From: Cryptomeria japonica
Lineage: Eukaryota; Streptophyta; Pinopsida; Cupressales; Cupressaceae
Direction: 5' to 3'
DNA: 64,000 nt
Assembly (NCBI RefSeq): GCF_030272615.1
Contig: NW_026729207.1
Span: 62,001 to 126,000, forward strand
Both the position numbers and the translations under genes were made by a program. This document shows positions 48,900-61,499 of this stretch, in pieces. Position 1 is the stretch's first letter. Each line of letters begins with the position of its first letter. Under the pieces are notes generated by a model. It worked only from the letters and a program-made list of their open reading frames with translations, was not told the DNA's origin and made no database searches.

Positions 48900-49659
48900 T
48901 AAGAGACATAAAACATTTATAAGAGGATTATGATATCTCTAAGATACCTATGATAGACACAAGAGACCTATTACATATTTCAGATACTTATGAAAGTCTT
49001 AAGAGACCTATGAAAATCCTATGAGACCTATCATCATCAAAAGAGACTTATAGAAATCCATAAAGTTAGGGATTTATATCATCTCATTACATGACAAATA
49101 ATGATGGTACACATGATAAAAATTGATTGCATCATAATTTTATGATACAAATAGTCATATATACAACATTTTTTTTTATGCCCTAATGACACAAGGTAGG
49201 TATGATCTAGGTTTGACTATTGTAAGAAACTAGGAATATTTATTTTATAATCATTTTGTCACCTTCATTGCGGGTTATCATGAATTTCCCACGAGTTTAA
49301 TAAGTATTATATCCTATAATAATTTGAGTATAAGTGATTTCAATGAATTTTGTAAAATAGTCTTGAATGCCTCGTCAATGATCCATATCTAGCAAACTTT
49401 AACTTCGATGAAGACTTATTTTTGGAAAAGAGCTGGAGAGAAATTATTGGCATTACCATTTGTTTTAGATAGGAAAGGAGATTCAAGATAAAAAAATTGT
49501 GCATTATTTGATAAAGGATTCATATTGAATGAATATAGGAAAAGATGTAAAAAAAGGATATAGAGAATGGTTAGTGATAAACAATTTGATTCTTAGAAAG
49601 AATAATAATATAACAAGGAGAACAAAGGAGATATGAGCGAAGAAATTTACAAATAATTT

Positions 49660-50890
49660 GTTGGCAACTAATAATTCCAATAGCATTGAGTGTCATACAA
49701 TGCCATTCTGTAGTTTCCAAATTCTTTATAGTTTTTCTAATTTGCATGTTCTTTGTTTAGCTTGTTTCCATGAAACTCTCTAGCATGCTATACTGCATAT
49801 AATGTAATAAAAATTATTTTTTAGTATTGTTTTCTATTTTTGGCATGGTTTCCTATTCATTTAATAAACTCATTTAATTTATTTATGTCATGGAAAATAC
49901 TCTATTGAACTATATTTTGATGAAACTCTATTCTTCTTGTTTAATCAGTGTTTACACAAAGATAATTAATACTTCCTTTTTGTAAAAGATCTCTTTTTTG
50001 ATTTTCTAAGTATAAGTCTATGATCATTATCTAGGATTGTATTTAAAAGTCTTCATTTGGTACCAAACTAGGTGATTTTATTAAAATTTAATCATGTCAA
50101 AAACTAATTCTTTGTCAATATCAAAATTCAATAGAAGCTATTATGATTACTGGTGCATTAAAATTATGACCTTTTTTACAATAAAATACTTGTGTAAAAT
50201 TGTAAAACTTAGGTATGAAGAGCCATTTGATTGGAACAACTTATAGCCAATGATTAAATTATTAAGGAGGCAAAGAATCATAATGCATGAGATTTATTTC
50301 ATAGTCTAATAACTCCCGATAAGAGATTTTTTTGATGAATTTTAGATGCATAGATAGCTAAGAATGCTTGAAATAATATAAAAGAATCTTATAAAGACAA
50401 TTACTAAATTGAAATTCTCAAGTTACAAAGCTTGAAAATGAAATTTCAAAAATTTAAAAATGTGGGAAGCTGAAAATGTGAGTGATTATTATGTAAGGTT
50501 ACAAGATTTGGTTAAAAAAATGGCTACTCTAGGAGAAATTATGAACAAATAAGTTGTGGTAAAAACTGTAGGTGGAACAATTTTATCATCATCACTAAAG
50601 AGAGGAAAGATTTGTCTACCATTTAGTATGATAACCTTGTGATATATCTTATTTCACATGAGGAAGGATTGAGAGATTCATCCAGAGAAGTTAATGATAA
50701 ATATTTTTCCTCTAAGTTACATATTTGAAAGAATGAAGATGTCAACACTAGCTCTAAGACAATCAAACGTAAGGGTAAACAAAAAATTAGAATTCTTCAA
50801 GAGGAAACACTAGAAGAAGAAGTGGTCCAAGAGGAAGAGTTAGAGACAAACTTGATAAGAAAAATATCCAATGTTTTTCATTAAAGTAGG
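49660..50890 (+). pseudogene. Ancient copia LTR end, PBS and gag relic, copy C
   Basis: Counterpart of 30430-31690. PBS-like GGTATGAAGAGCC lies near 50213. Gag is recognisable in pieces (LKMKFQKFKNVEAENVSDYY-like near 50440, MATLGEI near 50520, and an Arg-rich tail GPRGRVRDKLDKKNIQC near 50825-50875). No frame is open for long. Confidence 0.65.
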
Positions 50891-52260
50891 GAAGGGTGCC
50901 AACCTATTATACATTAGATGACATTCATCAAACCCAAAGAGAAAATAGTAGGGTTACACATAGGTAACACTTTCAACAAGACCACATAGTGGAAATATAA
51001 CTACAAATAAAGATCTAAAATAGGGCCAAAAAGCAGGCATAGAGGAATAGTGTGAGATCTCTAAGAAGGTATAGAATGAACCTTTTTATTTTTGCGAACA
51101 ACACTTCATAAAGAATCCATAACATGAGAAGAAAAAGGAATGGTGTTATCTGAATCAAGTGATGCATCAACAGAGTCTGAGAGAGGAGCCACCAAACCTA
51201 GGAGAGGGACGTGGTTGTCTTGGGAGAGAAACTTTGAGACCAGGAAATGAATGAGTTTCTTACTTGAGAGAACCCAAGAATGATCCAACAAGGCATCAAT
51301 AGTGTTGGTGTTTACAACTGACTATCCAGAATTTCCTATAAGATAACCCATCTTAATCCATAAAATTTTAGACAAGTGGCCAATGAATAGGATTTGACCA
51401 AAAGGTTAAAATGCTCTACACTTTAGGCTCTACAAGACCTATGCGGGTGACTCGGTGCAATATTTAATCGATTTGTTAAAAAGTGGATTGATATTGCTAA
51501 AATGTAGATTGCTCTCAATGAGTATCAACTAGATTTCCTTAAATTTAACCCTGAATTGGTTGGATCCATGGTTATTTATCACTATTGGGGACAATTGGGA
51601 GAAAGATCTAACCTCAAACATTAATGATTGACACCAATTCGAGTCAAGAAATCACTCCAATTTTTTCTTATTGATCACTATTACACCTCTCACTTCACTG
51701 AAATACACCCACAACATTTAATCCCTTCCTTGAAGAGAACCTGTAAACATAATTCACTTCTACAAGACAAATTGCAAAGACAAATGTTCCTATCCTTAAT
51801 AGAAATAATTCATAGAAAATGAGAGGCCACAAATAGGAGCAAATTTGAAGTAAATTGTATTCATTCATTCAAAATAGATGATACATTCATGAAAAAACTT
51901 AGTTTATGAGACAAAATAACTTTCTATTGCTCCAACATAGACTTTCTACTCTATCCACCTAGTTAAAAAATTTAGAATTTCAGAACCCCTTGTAAATTAC
52001 CTTGAATTCCCTTATGGAAAATATTGGAGAAAACAAAATTCGGGCCAATTGTATAAGTGTCAAAATTCAATTTTCCTATACAAGAGTATCCTATAGTATG
52101 GTTACAATATTATATAGGACAAAACACATTTGTGTTGTACTAAAGGGAAATTATAAATATAACCGTTTCTTTCAAATTCACTGCTTCCTTTGGCATATTT
52201 GCCTCATGTTTTGATCAGTGACAATTAAACATGGATGCTTTGATAGGACAAAAGTTATTA
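50891..52260. other. Copy C non-coding sequence
   Basis: 50891-51300 matches copy B 31690-32110 and 51300-52260 matches copy A from 1599. The short ORF at 51106-51291 is a Ser/Leu-rich frame without recognisable domain. No gene seen. Confidence 0.6.
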
Positions 52261-52877
52261 TTGTTGATCTGATTATTTCTGGGTTGGAAAGTGGAAAAGC
52301 TGAATTTTGTTGAAGCATAGTTTGTCCATCCTTGCATGGTGTCTCTTTACTCATTTCTCATGAAGTGTGTAGTATTGTTGGTGTCATTTTACAATCTAGA
52401 AATTATTTGGCCACTTCAAATTTTGGATCTCTTAGACTCTGCCCAGGGCCTCTCTACACTTATTATCTATTGCATTTTTAGACTCTCCTATAAACTTTGC
52501 ATACAAAATATCTGTATCAATGACTTTGTCACTTACAACATGGTAAGTGGACATCTGGGACTAATCCTCTTCATGAATATATTACAACCACTTGTACCAT
52601 TTCTTTGAATTCCTTCCATTCCTCTAGGTTTTAATCTATCCATATTTGTTTAGGATCTCTAGAATAGTCCAATGCAAGAGCATCTAAAATGAATCTATAT
52701 TTTATTTCATTTCCAAATCCATGTTTTCAAGATATTGCAATTATTTGATTAAAATATTATACATTCTCCAAGTGGCCTCTATAACTATTGGAGATGTTGG
52801 AATATTCTTTATGGTCATGGTTAACTCTCATAGAGTACTAGCTTCAAGTTGTCACATACTGCTCAAAGGTTTTACGA

Positions 52878-53318
52878 TTACCAAATAAATCTTTGCACTA
52901 CTTCAAAGCCCATTAGAGAGTCTGATATGAAGTATAAAATTTCTTCTACTTTGTAAAAAACTAACTTTAACAAATGCAAAATTGTTCCTTCCATCACTTC
53001 CAATGCTTTATCCTTTACATCATCTTTATCTTTTTTCAGCAATTCATTTTTTTCCCTTAACTTTTGCTTCACTATGGTCAAGTGTTCCCTCATTTGATCA
53101 ATCTCCTGTGATGAAGGAGTGACAACCTCTTTAGCTGAAGTAGATGGTTTCTCTTGTGGCACTATTACATATAACAAAGGGAGTGTGTCTTTAACTTTGA
53201 AGGCATTCTTCAATCTGTTATTCTCTTGGAATAATTTATTATAAGATTCATTCATGTTCACCCTTTGTGCTTTTAATTTTTTAACATTTTTGCTGATGTT
53301 TTGTAGCATCTCTAGCAA
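52878..53318 (-). pseudogene. Coiled-coil-like ORF in the copy C insertion
   Basis: 146 codons, Lys/Glu/Leu-rich. Heptad-like stretches occur at the N-terminus (MLEMLQNISKNVKKLKAQRV) and in the middle (QMREHLTIVKQKLREKNELL). Neighbouring frames upstream are full of stops, so it is a piece of a longer decayed protein. Family not recognised. Confidence 0.4.
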
Positions 53319-53879
53319 ACATGAAAGAATGCATTCTACTAGTGGATGCCTCTAGAGTAGTTGTGTCCTTCAAATCTTATAATATTCCCATCACTAGTGG
53401 TCTCCTACACCCCTATTAGTAATTGTGGCTTCCCTATGCTTGGGGCCAAGGCCCATTGAGATAATGCATTCAATATTGGGTGGTATTTGTACCAATCACA
53501 CCTCTTTTGTGATTAAATTTAACAATAAATAATGGGTCATGTTTCTGCCTATTCTAATCTAACAAAAATACTTCCTTAAGGTTCATTGAGGGAATCAATA
53601 GCATACCACTATCTTTGACCATCTGTCTAGCCTCATTAGTTGTCACATGTCTCAAAACAAGCTCATCCAAAAAAGTTAACATTGCCAAATATATTATCTT
53701 CAGATTGGTGCTTTATTTTTAACCATAGGCCTTTGAATTCTGATATTTTTATTAACTAATAATCTATTAAAAATATAGAAACAACCACAACATGTTCTTA
53801 ATAAATCTAATCAAAATTAAAAGTTGCTTATATATTGGCTCTATCATGTGGCTACGGCATTGTAGGAACTTCTCTTGGA

Positions 53880-55100
53880 GAAGACCTTGATAGCTAGTCT
53901 ACCTCTTATCCTATAGCCAAATCATTCAAGGCTTGAGCTTCCTCATTTGTTCTCCTGGTTTGTTCAATGATATCATATTCTACAATGGGGATAGATGGAC
54001 TTTGTTTCTTTGTTGGATGATCATGAAGAACCACTTCTTTTATTTTAACCATTAATTCCTCTAATCTGGGGGGAACATACTCAGCCACTTCTCCTTCCTA
54101 TGCATGTGCTTCGAGTGGCTCTTGGTCAACCCCTTGAGGCACATTTTCAGCTACCTCCTAAACAAGAGGTTTTCTTACCACTATCTTCTCTATATCCATG
54201 GGCCTTTTTCTCTTTTGGAAAAAAATTCTACTATAGATGCTCTCAAAATTACTGATCCTAAGTTCAATTCTTTTAACTTCATTTTTCTTTTCTAAATTTA
54301 AAAACCTTCAAAATTAGCATCCCACCATTTCTTTCTCCTTTGAATTGCTTTTTTGGAGTTATAGCAATTTCAAATCAAGTCCTTTGTATAATATAATTCG
54401 TGGAAATATTTTCCTATTCAATTTCTTTTCCTTCAACCAATTAATAATGCCCTCTCAATCAGAGCATCTCATTTGTCTAGACTTCAAAGAATATCTATTT
54501 TTGATATAATTTTGAACTTGATCTAGAGTATCTGAGACAATTGTGAAATCTTGATATTTGTCACACTTTGCGAGGAACGATCCCTTCTTCTACCTATGCA
54601 TTAATTCCTTCTCCCTCAACATAAAATGCCACATGAATACCAAAAATACTCTGGGACAAAAAGAAATAGGAAATTGATGTGGCGCTTAAGGACACCCATA
54701 AAACCTGATGAGGGTATAGTCAAAAAAGAACCAATCACAATGATTATTTTCGCCACCCTCATCCATTATTTCTGCCTTAGCTTTAAGTAGCTCCATAATC
54801 TTTCTTGGCAGCCTATTCAGAATATATCCACACTATGCAATAACTTTGATGAAAAAACAATCATGAGATGTCAAATAATTAGTCGCGAGGCACTGACTAT
54901 TACATAGATAGCACCATCTCTGAATCGACATTTGCCTTCCACTATTATTAAAGAACTTCGATCCCAACCTATCATCCCGTTCATATCTATGTTGGTGCAG
55001 GATCAGGTGGCATACAATGGCATAGTATTTTAAAAAAATTATTCTTTCATCATCCTTTACTTTGATCAAGCCCTAATGTATTTATTCCTCAATATAGGCA
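53880..55100 (-). pseudogene. Decayed unknown gene in the copy C insertion
   Basis: In one broadly consistent direction, pieces read: HLILHQHRYERDDRLGSKFF (about 54960), WCYLCNSQCL (about 54905), a stretch rich in Lys/Glu around 54450-54200, and PPRLEELMVKIKEVVLHDHP (about 54050). Stops occur every 20 to 60 codons. Possibly the body of a plant gene or transposon protein; no catalytic motif is recognised. Confidence 0.35.
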
Positions 55101-56268
55101 ACAAACTTATAGTACTTCACATATTTATGTTGAATCCTTAGAGCCATCAACATCATCCTAATTGGCATATCATTTTTTGGATCTATCCTCAAAAATTGGA
55201 ATAGGGCATAATAAGTATTTACCAAAAAAAATTAAAACCAATCATTCATAGCTCTATCGTAACCTTAAACTCACTTCACCACTGCAAAGCTCTTTGATCT
55301 TTGTATTCCTCTGTATAAGGTGAAAAATGATATGTTGATTTCTAAATTTATTGCATCCAAGCTACAAGTTTGCTTCAGGTCTTGTCTACATTAATACAAT
55401 TGATGCAGTTCATTTGAAATGGGTAGTTGTGCTAAAATTTAAACCCTACCATGGATTCTACCATACTTGCTCAATAAACTATCGTGATTTAGTTATCTTT
55501 GTGCTGACCCTTTATGGCTAGATATTTCTCCTCTGTAATGGTAGTCAACACCATGTTGCTTCCCTATTTATGCCTTCATCAAAAAGTCACCTCAATGCCA
55601 TCAGGCCCACTTCGTTGCCTAACACATCCTGCAGACCTTCATAGATGCAATTGATTTTACTCATTACCTCCCACAGTCCTATGGTTAATGTACATTGCGT
55701 TTCATGGTTCACCTTTTATCCTCCCGCACCTTTGCAGGTCTTGAAACATACTTTAGCACTTACTTATGAAACTGTGGGTTATGTATGTATGTCATGTTGC
55801 CCACATTTTTACCCCTCCGCAATTCCACAGATGCATTTACCTTTACCAAATACCATCTGTCGAGCTGTAGGGTAACATTTTCCTCAAATCCTAACATAAA
55901 GGGGCTATTAAATGAGCGATATGATAGGCTCAAAGTCATATCTAAAGGCTCGAGTAACTGGCTCAACAAGTCAACAGAAGATTATAACAAATAATAGGCA
56001 GTGAGGCAAGAATAAGGTGTAATTTATGACACAGGTTCAAAAATTTTGATTCAATCCTAGCAAAAGAAAAAAAAGGAGAAATTAGGACAAGCACTTAGCC
56101 AAATTTTACCAAATTTAAATATTCCTAGTAAGAAGCATGCACGATGAAATGTGCAGAAGCAAAAAGAAAACTAGAAACTGCAACCAGAGTAATAGGGGAC
56201 ACATGGGCAAGAGCCACAAGGGTCAAATTTCCAGGAATCCTGGAGCTACCATAGCCAACGAAGAGGGG
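55101..56268. other. Remainder of the copy C insertion
   Basis: Mostly non-coding. A plus-strand frame at 56137-56325 crosses the right junction and is Lys/Arg/Asn-rich; its end (GFDDEEESESKRTRKNER) lies in sequence shared with copy A, where it is changed. No clear gene. Confidence 0.4.
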
Positions 56269-56513
56269 GGTTTTGATGATGAAGAGGAGTCTGAGTCCAA
56301 GAGAACAAGAAAAAATGAAAGATGACACAAATCAACATCCTTCCACTAAGTAGGAGAGGAATGGAGTCGAGACCGTGATGATAGGAAGAGGCTAGGTCCA
56401 TAGAAAAGTTGTGATGACATCTGAATGAAATCCTTTCATACTCCAAGTAGTGTCTCTATTGAAGTTGGTCAAGGAGGTATGGGAGAAGTGTTGGAAATAT
56501 ATGTGATAATTGA

Positions 56514-57705
56514 TGTCAACTTAATTTCTAACAATATGCATTATCCCTGATGATGTTTGGGTAGTTGTGTATTTGGTGATTCATATTATTGATGTTACTA
56601 CTGATGTTGTTGATTTTAATAATGATGTTGCTTCTTACGATGATGATGTTGTTGATTTTACCATTGACGAGGAAGATGTTTTCCAGTAAAAGTTGTTAAT
56701 GGTTATTGTTGTGGATGTCCACCTCTTTTGGTGTCTAATGTCTATACTCTAAGATGTTATTTTGTTACTGGAATTTTTATTATAATTGTACAACGAACAA
56801 ATCTTTTGGATGGAGATTATCAATGATGGCTGATGATTTGTTCTCATTGATCCTGACACTCTTGGTTAGGTTACTGATGTTTGCAAGAGTTTTTGCAGTT
56901 TGTTGAGACAAAATATGTAGGAAGGATTATTTAATGTCTGGCTAGAAGAACACTCTACATTCCTCCACTATTAAGAGTCTTGTCTAGGAAATTTGGACTT
57001 AATGTTGGTGTTCTATGGATATTGTACTTATCTTTCAAGTTCTTCTTGTTGCAAATGAGGTTGTTTGTGATGGTTGTTTCCTAATAGTTTAGATGTTTTC
57101 TAGAAGTGGTTTGGATGCTTTTAAAAATGCTCCACATTTCTTTGCCTTGATGTTTTAGGTGCTATGACTTGGAGGACATAGTTATAATGTTTATGTGTTG
57201 TCTCAATTCTATTTTCAAGTGTTTGTGTGTTCTGCAAGAAAGGTTTTTAATGTTCTATCCGTGACTGTATTCCCTAACAATTTAGTGATGAAGTGTTCTA
57301 TATCCCTTTGGTTTGTGCGAGCTTTTATTGATGTGATAGTAAGAAAGCAATGTTTAAAAGTGTTGTTCGATATACTATGAATTTCCTTATGTTCTTTGCA
57401 TGATATTGGATGATTTTTTTGGTGCCACATTATGTTTAATATTGTGTTCTCGGTAACTATGGTCATTTGGTTAACTTAACTTTTTTTTCGTCTTGTACTT
57501 ATGTCTTGACGATATTTGTTAATGTTGGAGAAGGTGTTGTATTGTGTTTAGGTCTCACCCATGCCATGTGAGAGTCCATGTTGATTTTTTTTGGTTGGAT
57601 GATGTGTTTTGGGCCGACTAGTTGTGTGCTACATGGTTTATGTACATGTTACCAAGTTGTTTACCTTAGATGATGCGCAGTAGCATATATATGGTTTGGA
57701 GATGC
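56514..57705. mobile_element. LTR-like insertion in copy C
   Basis: Copies A and B read from TGATTGATTTT straight to ATAGATATG; C has about 1.2 kb between equivalent points. It begins TGTCAACTTAATTTC and ends GGAGATGCA, i.e. TG..CA, with no internal coding domain. This fits a solo LTR, but I could not identify a clean target duplication. The small ORFs inside (57195-57380, 57215-57466) look incidental. Confidence 0.45.
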
Positions 57706-57897
57706 ATATAGATATGTAATAGGATGTATTTAGGTCCTCTCTATGTCTTGAATTGGATTGCAATCACCACAATTATATTTGCTGGTCGGCTTGATAGGAC
57801 TTATGCTTGTCTCTTATTTAAGCTGACCTAGTTGATGTTTTCAAAAGATGAAGATGGTATATATAGGAGATCAAATCAATGTGATGTATATATAGAA

Positions 57898-58260
57898 TGC
57901 GTGAGCAACCCAATAATAATTAACCAATTCTATTGTGACACAGGTGACACTTGGTCTTCTTGCAAGGCTCAAGTAGATCAAAGTCCTTCACTAAACTCAG
58001 CTTTGGCTTTCAATATAATTGAGATCTGATTCGAAGTTCACCTTTTCCTTCGTAATATAGAATAAAATAATATCAAGGGCACAACAGCAACAAAAGATGG
58101 AATCACATTGTCGTGCAGCTAAAGCAGATCTTGCATGGGGATAACAATGGAGAATATAGATTTGGTAACTGAGTCAGGGGTGCAAGCCGCTTGTAATGCC
58201 CAAAACGTATAGGGTCGCACCTTTGGAAATTTGATTCCCTCACGTTTCCAATTGATATAT
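57898..58260 (+). pseudogene. Polygalacturonase relic, copy C (parts of exons 7-8)
   Basis: It starts inside exon 7 at GTGAGCAACCC (copy A 20100) and continues to that exon's end (about 57972; VSNPIIINQFYCDTGDTWSS), a shortened intron, then exon 8 from about 58052 (NIKGTTATKDGITLSC). Exon 8 lacks its first ~20 bases, has an in-frame TAA after SCS, and has an insertion near 58217. Exons 1-6 are absent. The downstream flank 58500-58718 also matches copy A. Confidence 0.87.
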
Positions 58261-59889
58261 CAGAGCTATGATTAAGCTATCTCTAATAAAATAACCTGTT
58301 TCAGAAATTCCTGGAAAATAATATAATCTTGAGAACAGTAAGTAATTATCAAGTTGAAACTCAGCTGATGGAATTTTTCTTATCATTTCTTTTCCAAACA
58401 AAATCGAAACGGGAATGTACCAAAAATTTTTAGTTAAAATTAAATGTTCGAGTACACTCATTTCCATGGCAAATCCTAATTTAAAAATAATTAGATTTAT
58501 TTAGAAATTATTTTCACCTTATTAAAAAATTCTCCTAAGAGAATTATTGATTGACATATAAAAACAAGACAACTCTTTTGGTGAAGCAAGCATTCCCTGT
58601 AAAAATTAAAAGAATTGGGTTTAACAATTGCTTCGCAGGGGCAAAGAAACTGTTTAGTTGGGAATAATTGTCTTGATTTGATTGATCAGTCAAACTCTGT
58701 GGATTAGAAACATTCTTGAAATATAATATCCATCGTCAACATCAATGGTGGTCTCTCATTACATCAAATAGTTACAGTTTTTAATATTTGGCTATCTATA
58801 TTACATCATGGACAACAATAGACCACTAAAGATTTATTTTATGAGGTTGTTAGGATGCCTATACTTGGTGCAATAAATTCTAATATAGGCCATTGGCTAC
58901 TCAATCTTGGTTTGTTGAGATCAGCAGTTCTGGTTTAAGATTAAGGCTATTAATTAACTTTGAATTTATTTACGATAAATATGTTATGTAATGTAATGGA
59001 AGTATTATGGTATATACTTGACCTACAAAGTGCTTTAGTAGGTGGTTTATTCAAAAATTATCTATAGTATGAAAATTAAATTTATATTATGTGTTAATTT
59101 ACTTCATTGCAGTTCAATAGCTGACTAAAACCACATATCCATTGTTCAATTGTATTCCTTTCCATTTGTTCTTTATGTATTTCCTTTCTTTACTTTATGT
59201 TTATGTTACTATGTTCCTAGTTAATGTGTATGATATAACGACACCTCAAGTTGTGCATGTGACACAAGTGAATATATGTCGTATTATTAATGTCACTTCC
59301 TCATACTTTGTGACATTTAAATTTGAAACTATGTGATTATACAATGTATGTTATGATCTCTCAATAATTAACATAGTTTCTTTTATTATTTCTTACATCT
59401 AGTTTATACCTATAATATACTTGCATTTCTTTTTTTAACCTTTTTTCTTCCAACTTGGTTTGTCTAGTTTCCTTAGGTTATCTTTTTCTTCCATAACCTT
59501 TCCTCTTTTATCATGTTACCTCTTTCTTTGAATTTCATGCTTATCCTCATGATTGTCCCTCTATCTTTGACTATTGCATATTTTAAATTGATATGATATT
59601 GATATATCACTCAAGGCATTTCATTGATCTTACATTAATATATTATGTTTCTACAATCACTTATTGAACTTTACTCTTTAGTGTGTATATAGTCCTACAT
59701 TTCCATTCCATGCTTTTAAATATTGCATATTGAGCCTTCATTAACATATCATAATTTCAAAGCTCCAAAATTTAATTGCAAGTAGTATTCCTTCCCTCCT
59801 CACATATTATACTCATATATGCCACATCCATTTCATGAAGGACATCATATTTGATCTATATAATAAACCTTCAATAATAAAGCAAAACA
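58261..59889. other. 3' flank of the copy C polygalacturonase relic
   Basis: 58500-58718 matches 20605-20809 (copy A flank), then the sequence continues without the Copia-1 insertion into DNA matching 46444-47705. It therefore gives the uninterrupted Copia-1 target site. No gene. Confidence 0.75.
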
Positions 59890-60888
59890 ACTATTCATTT
59901 TTTTACTTACTATTTGTTGAAGTTAATAACTATTCATTCATAGGTATACTTGGGCACTCCTATCCATACAAGATAGTTATTAGTCCAATTCTAGACAACA
60001 TCTAAGCATACGGGTTAGGTATTTGTATATTTGTGATAGAATCCACACAATTGAGATATGGCACCTATCTTCCTTAAGCATGGGATAAGTATGTGCTCTT
60101 GCTAGAGTATTATGACTCATTGGAACCATTTGAGTCCTAATTTCCATCCTTAAAGACTATACTTCCCATCGGAAGTGGATCAAGGTCATCATCCTTAGAG
60201 GAATTAATCATATATACAAGCTTGAAACCCACCTCAAAATTCTCCCTATGGCCTTGGCGATTCAAGTGATCCTTCCTAATCCTCCTTAGTATGAATATAT
60301 TTTATTCTATTATTATGTTAATAGTTGAACCCCCTCACTCAATTATTATCTTGAGTTACTATTCATTATCATGATTACCCCTCTAAAATCACATCTTTGA
60401 TTGCCTGCGTACTAGGGACATAGGCTATCCCTAAATTGCCTACATACATTGCTTCTAAATTGGATCAAGAACTATTTAGTTCTACCTTCTAACTAAATTT
60501 GATGTAAACTATATAGTACGTAGTCAACCCTTTCTAAATTCATTATCCCAGACAATTCGTTTGTGGTCACTACACACCTTGGCAAGCTCATAAAGTAAAA
60601 AGGGTAAATATTGGCCCCTTTCATGTTTACCTAATTCCAGTAGGTCCTAATCCTATAATCATGTCACTCTTATCCTATGTGTCAAGATTAAAAAATAATA
60701 AAATCCAACTAAAATAATTAATTTCAATAATCACATTAGGTTTATTAAAATTTATCTTATTAGGTTTTCAATCTATTTAGAATTTCTGACCCCTTGGATC
60801 TTCACTTCACAATGTCCCTTATTACTCACTAGTGATTTATAGGAATGATTTCATTGATGTCGTTGTTCCAACTTTATTAGGTGATTTC
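59890..60888. repeat. ~1-kb block shared by copies C and B
   Basis: Counterpart of 35825-36812, clearly alignable along its length with scattered substitutions. It ends at TTATTAGGTGAT, where C jumps to the AT-rich sequence leading to the (TC)n tract. Confidence 0.7.
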
Positions 60889-61090
60889 ATAGAGTTTATT
60901 CTATTTTTATTTTTATTTTATATTTAAGTTTTAAATTTATTTTTAATTATTTATGTTTTTTTACAAAATTACAAGTAATAATTAAAGTTATTAGAGTTAA
61001 TTTAATTTATAATTATTTATCTTATTAAAATTTTAATTTTTTTAAGAACAGATATATTTTAATTTTTTTTAATTATATAATACATTTAAT

Positions 61091-61093
<3 letters not shown>

Positions 61094-61147
<54 letters not shown>
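61094..61147. repeat. (TC)n microsatellite, copy C
   Basis: About 27 TC units, shorter than in A or B, followed by the same CT-rich flank (to about 61500). Confidence 0.95.
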
Positions 61148-61149
<2 letters not shown>

Positions 61150-61499
61150 ATTCCTATCCTTATCTTTCCATATCTATACCTCTCCCTCTCTCTCCTCTCT
61201 ATGTTACTCCCTCTTTCTATATCTCTTTATTACTATATCCTATATCTATTTATCTCTCTAAATCTTGTTCACACACTCCTTGTTACTTCTCCCCATATCT
61301 ATCTCAATTTATCTCTCACACTTTCACACACATTCCTTGTGTCTCCCTCTCTATCTCCGTCTCTATCTTTATCTCTATCTCTCCTCCCTCTCTCTTCTCT
61401 CTATTACCTCCTTTATCTCTCTCTAGATCCCTTTTTCTCTATCTTCCCATATCTTCCTCTCCCTCTATATCTATATCTTATTATCTCTATCTTTCCTTT

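Larger units (their letters stand above)
52261..56268 (-). mobile_element. Private ~4-kb insertion in copy C with decayed coding sequence
   Basis: Copies A and B are continuous (GTTATTGTTG then TTTTGATGGTGAAGAGG) where C has 4 kb of other DNA. Minus-strand fragments suggest one or more degraded genes (52878-53318, 53906-54088, 54833-55069). Terminal repeats and a target duplication were not found. It may be a transposon carrying or having captured a gene, or a retained ancestral segment lost from A and B. Confidence 0.5.

Noticed and set aside
56137..56325. Basic 62-residue plus-strand ORF ending in an acidic/basic stretch
   Set aside because: It spans the insertion junction, and the part shared with copy A is altered there; no start context or homologue was recognised.
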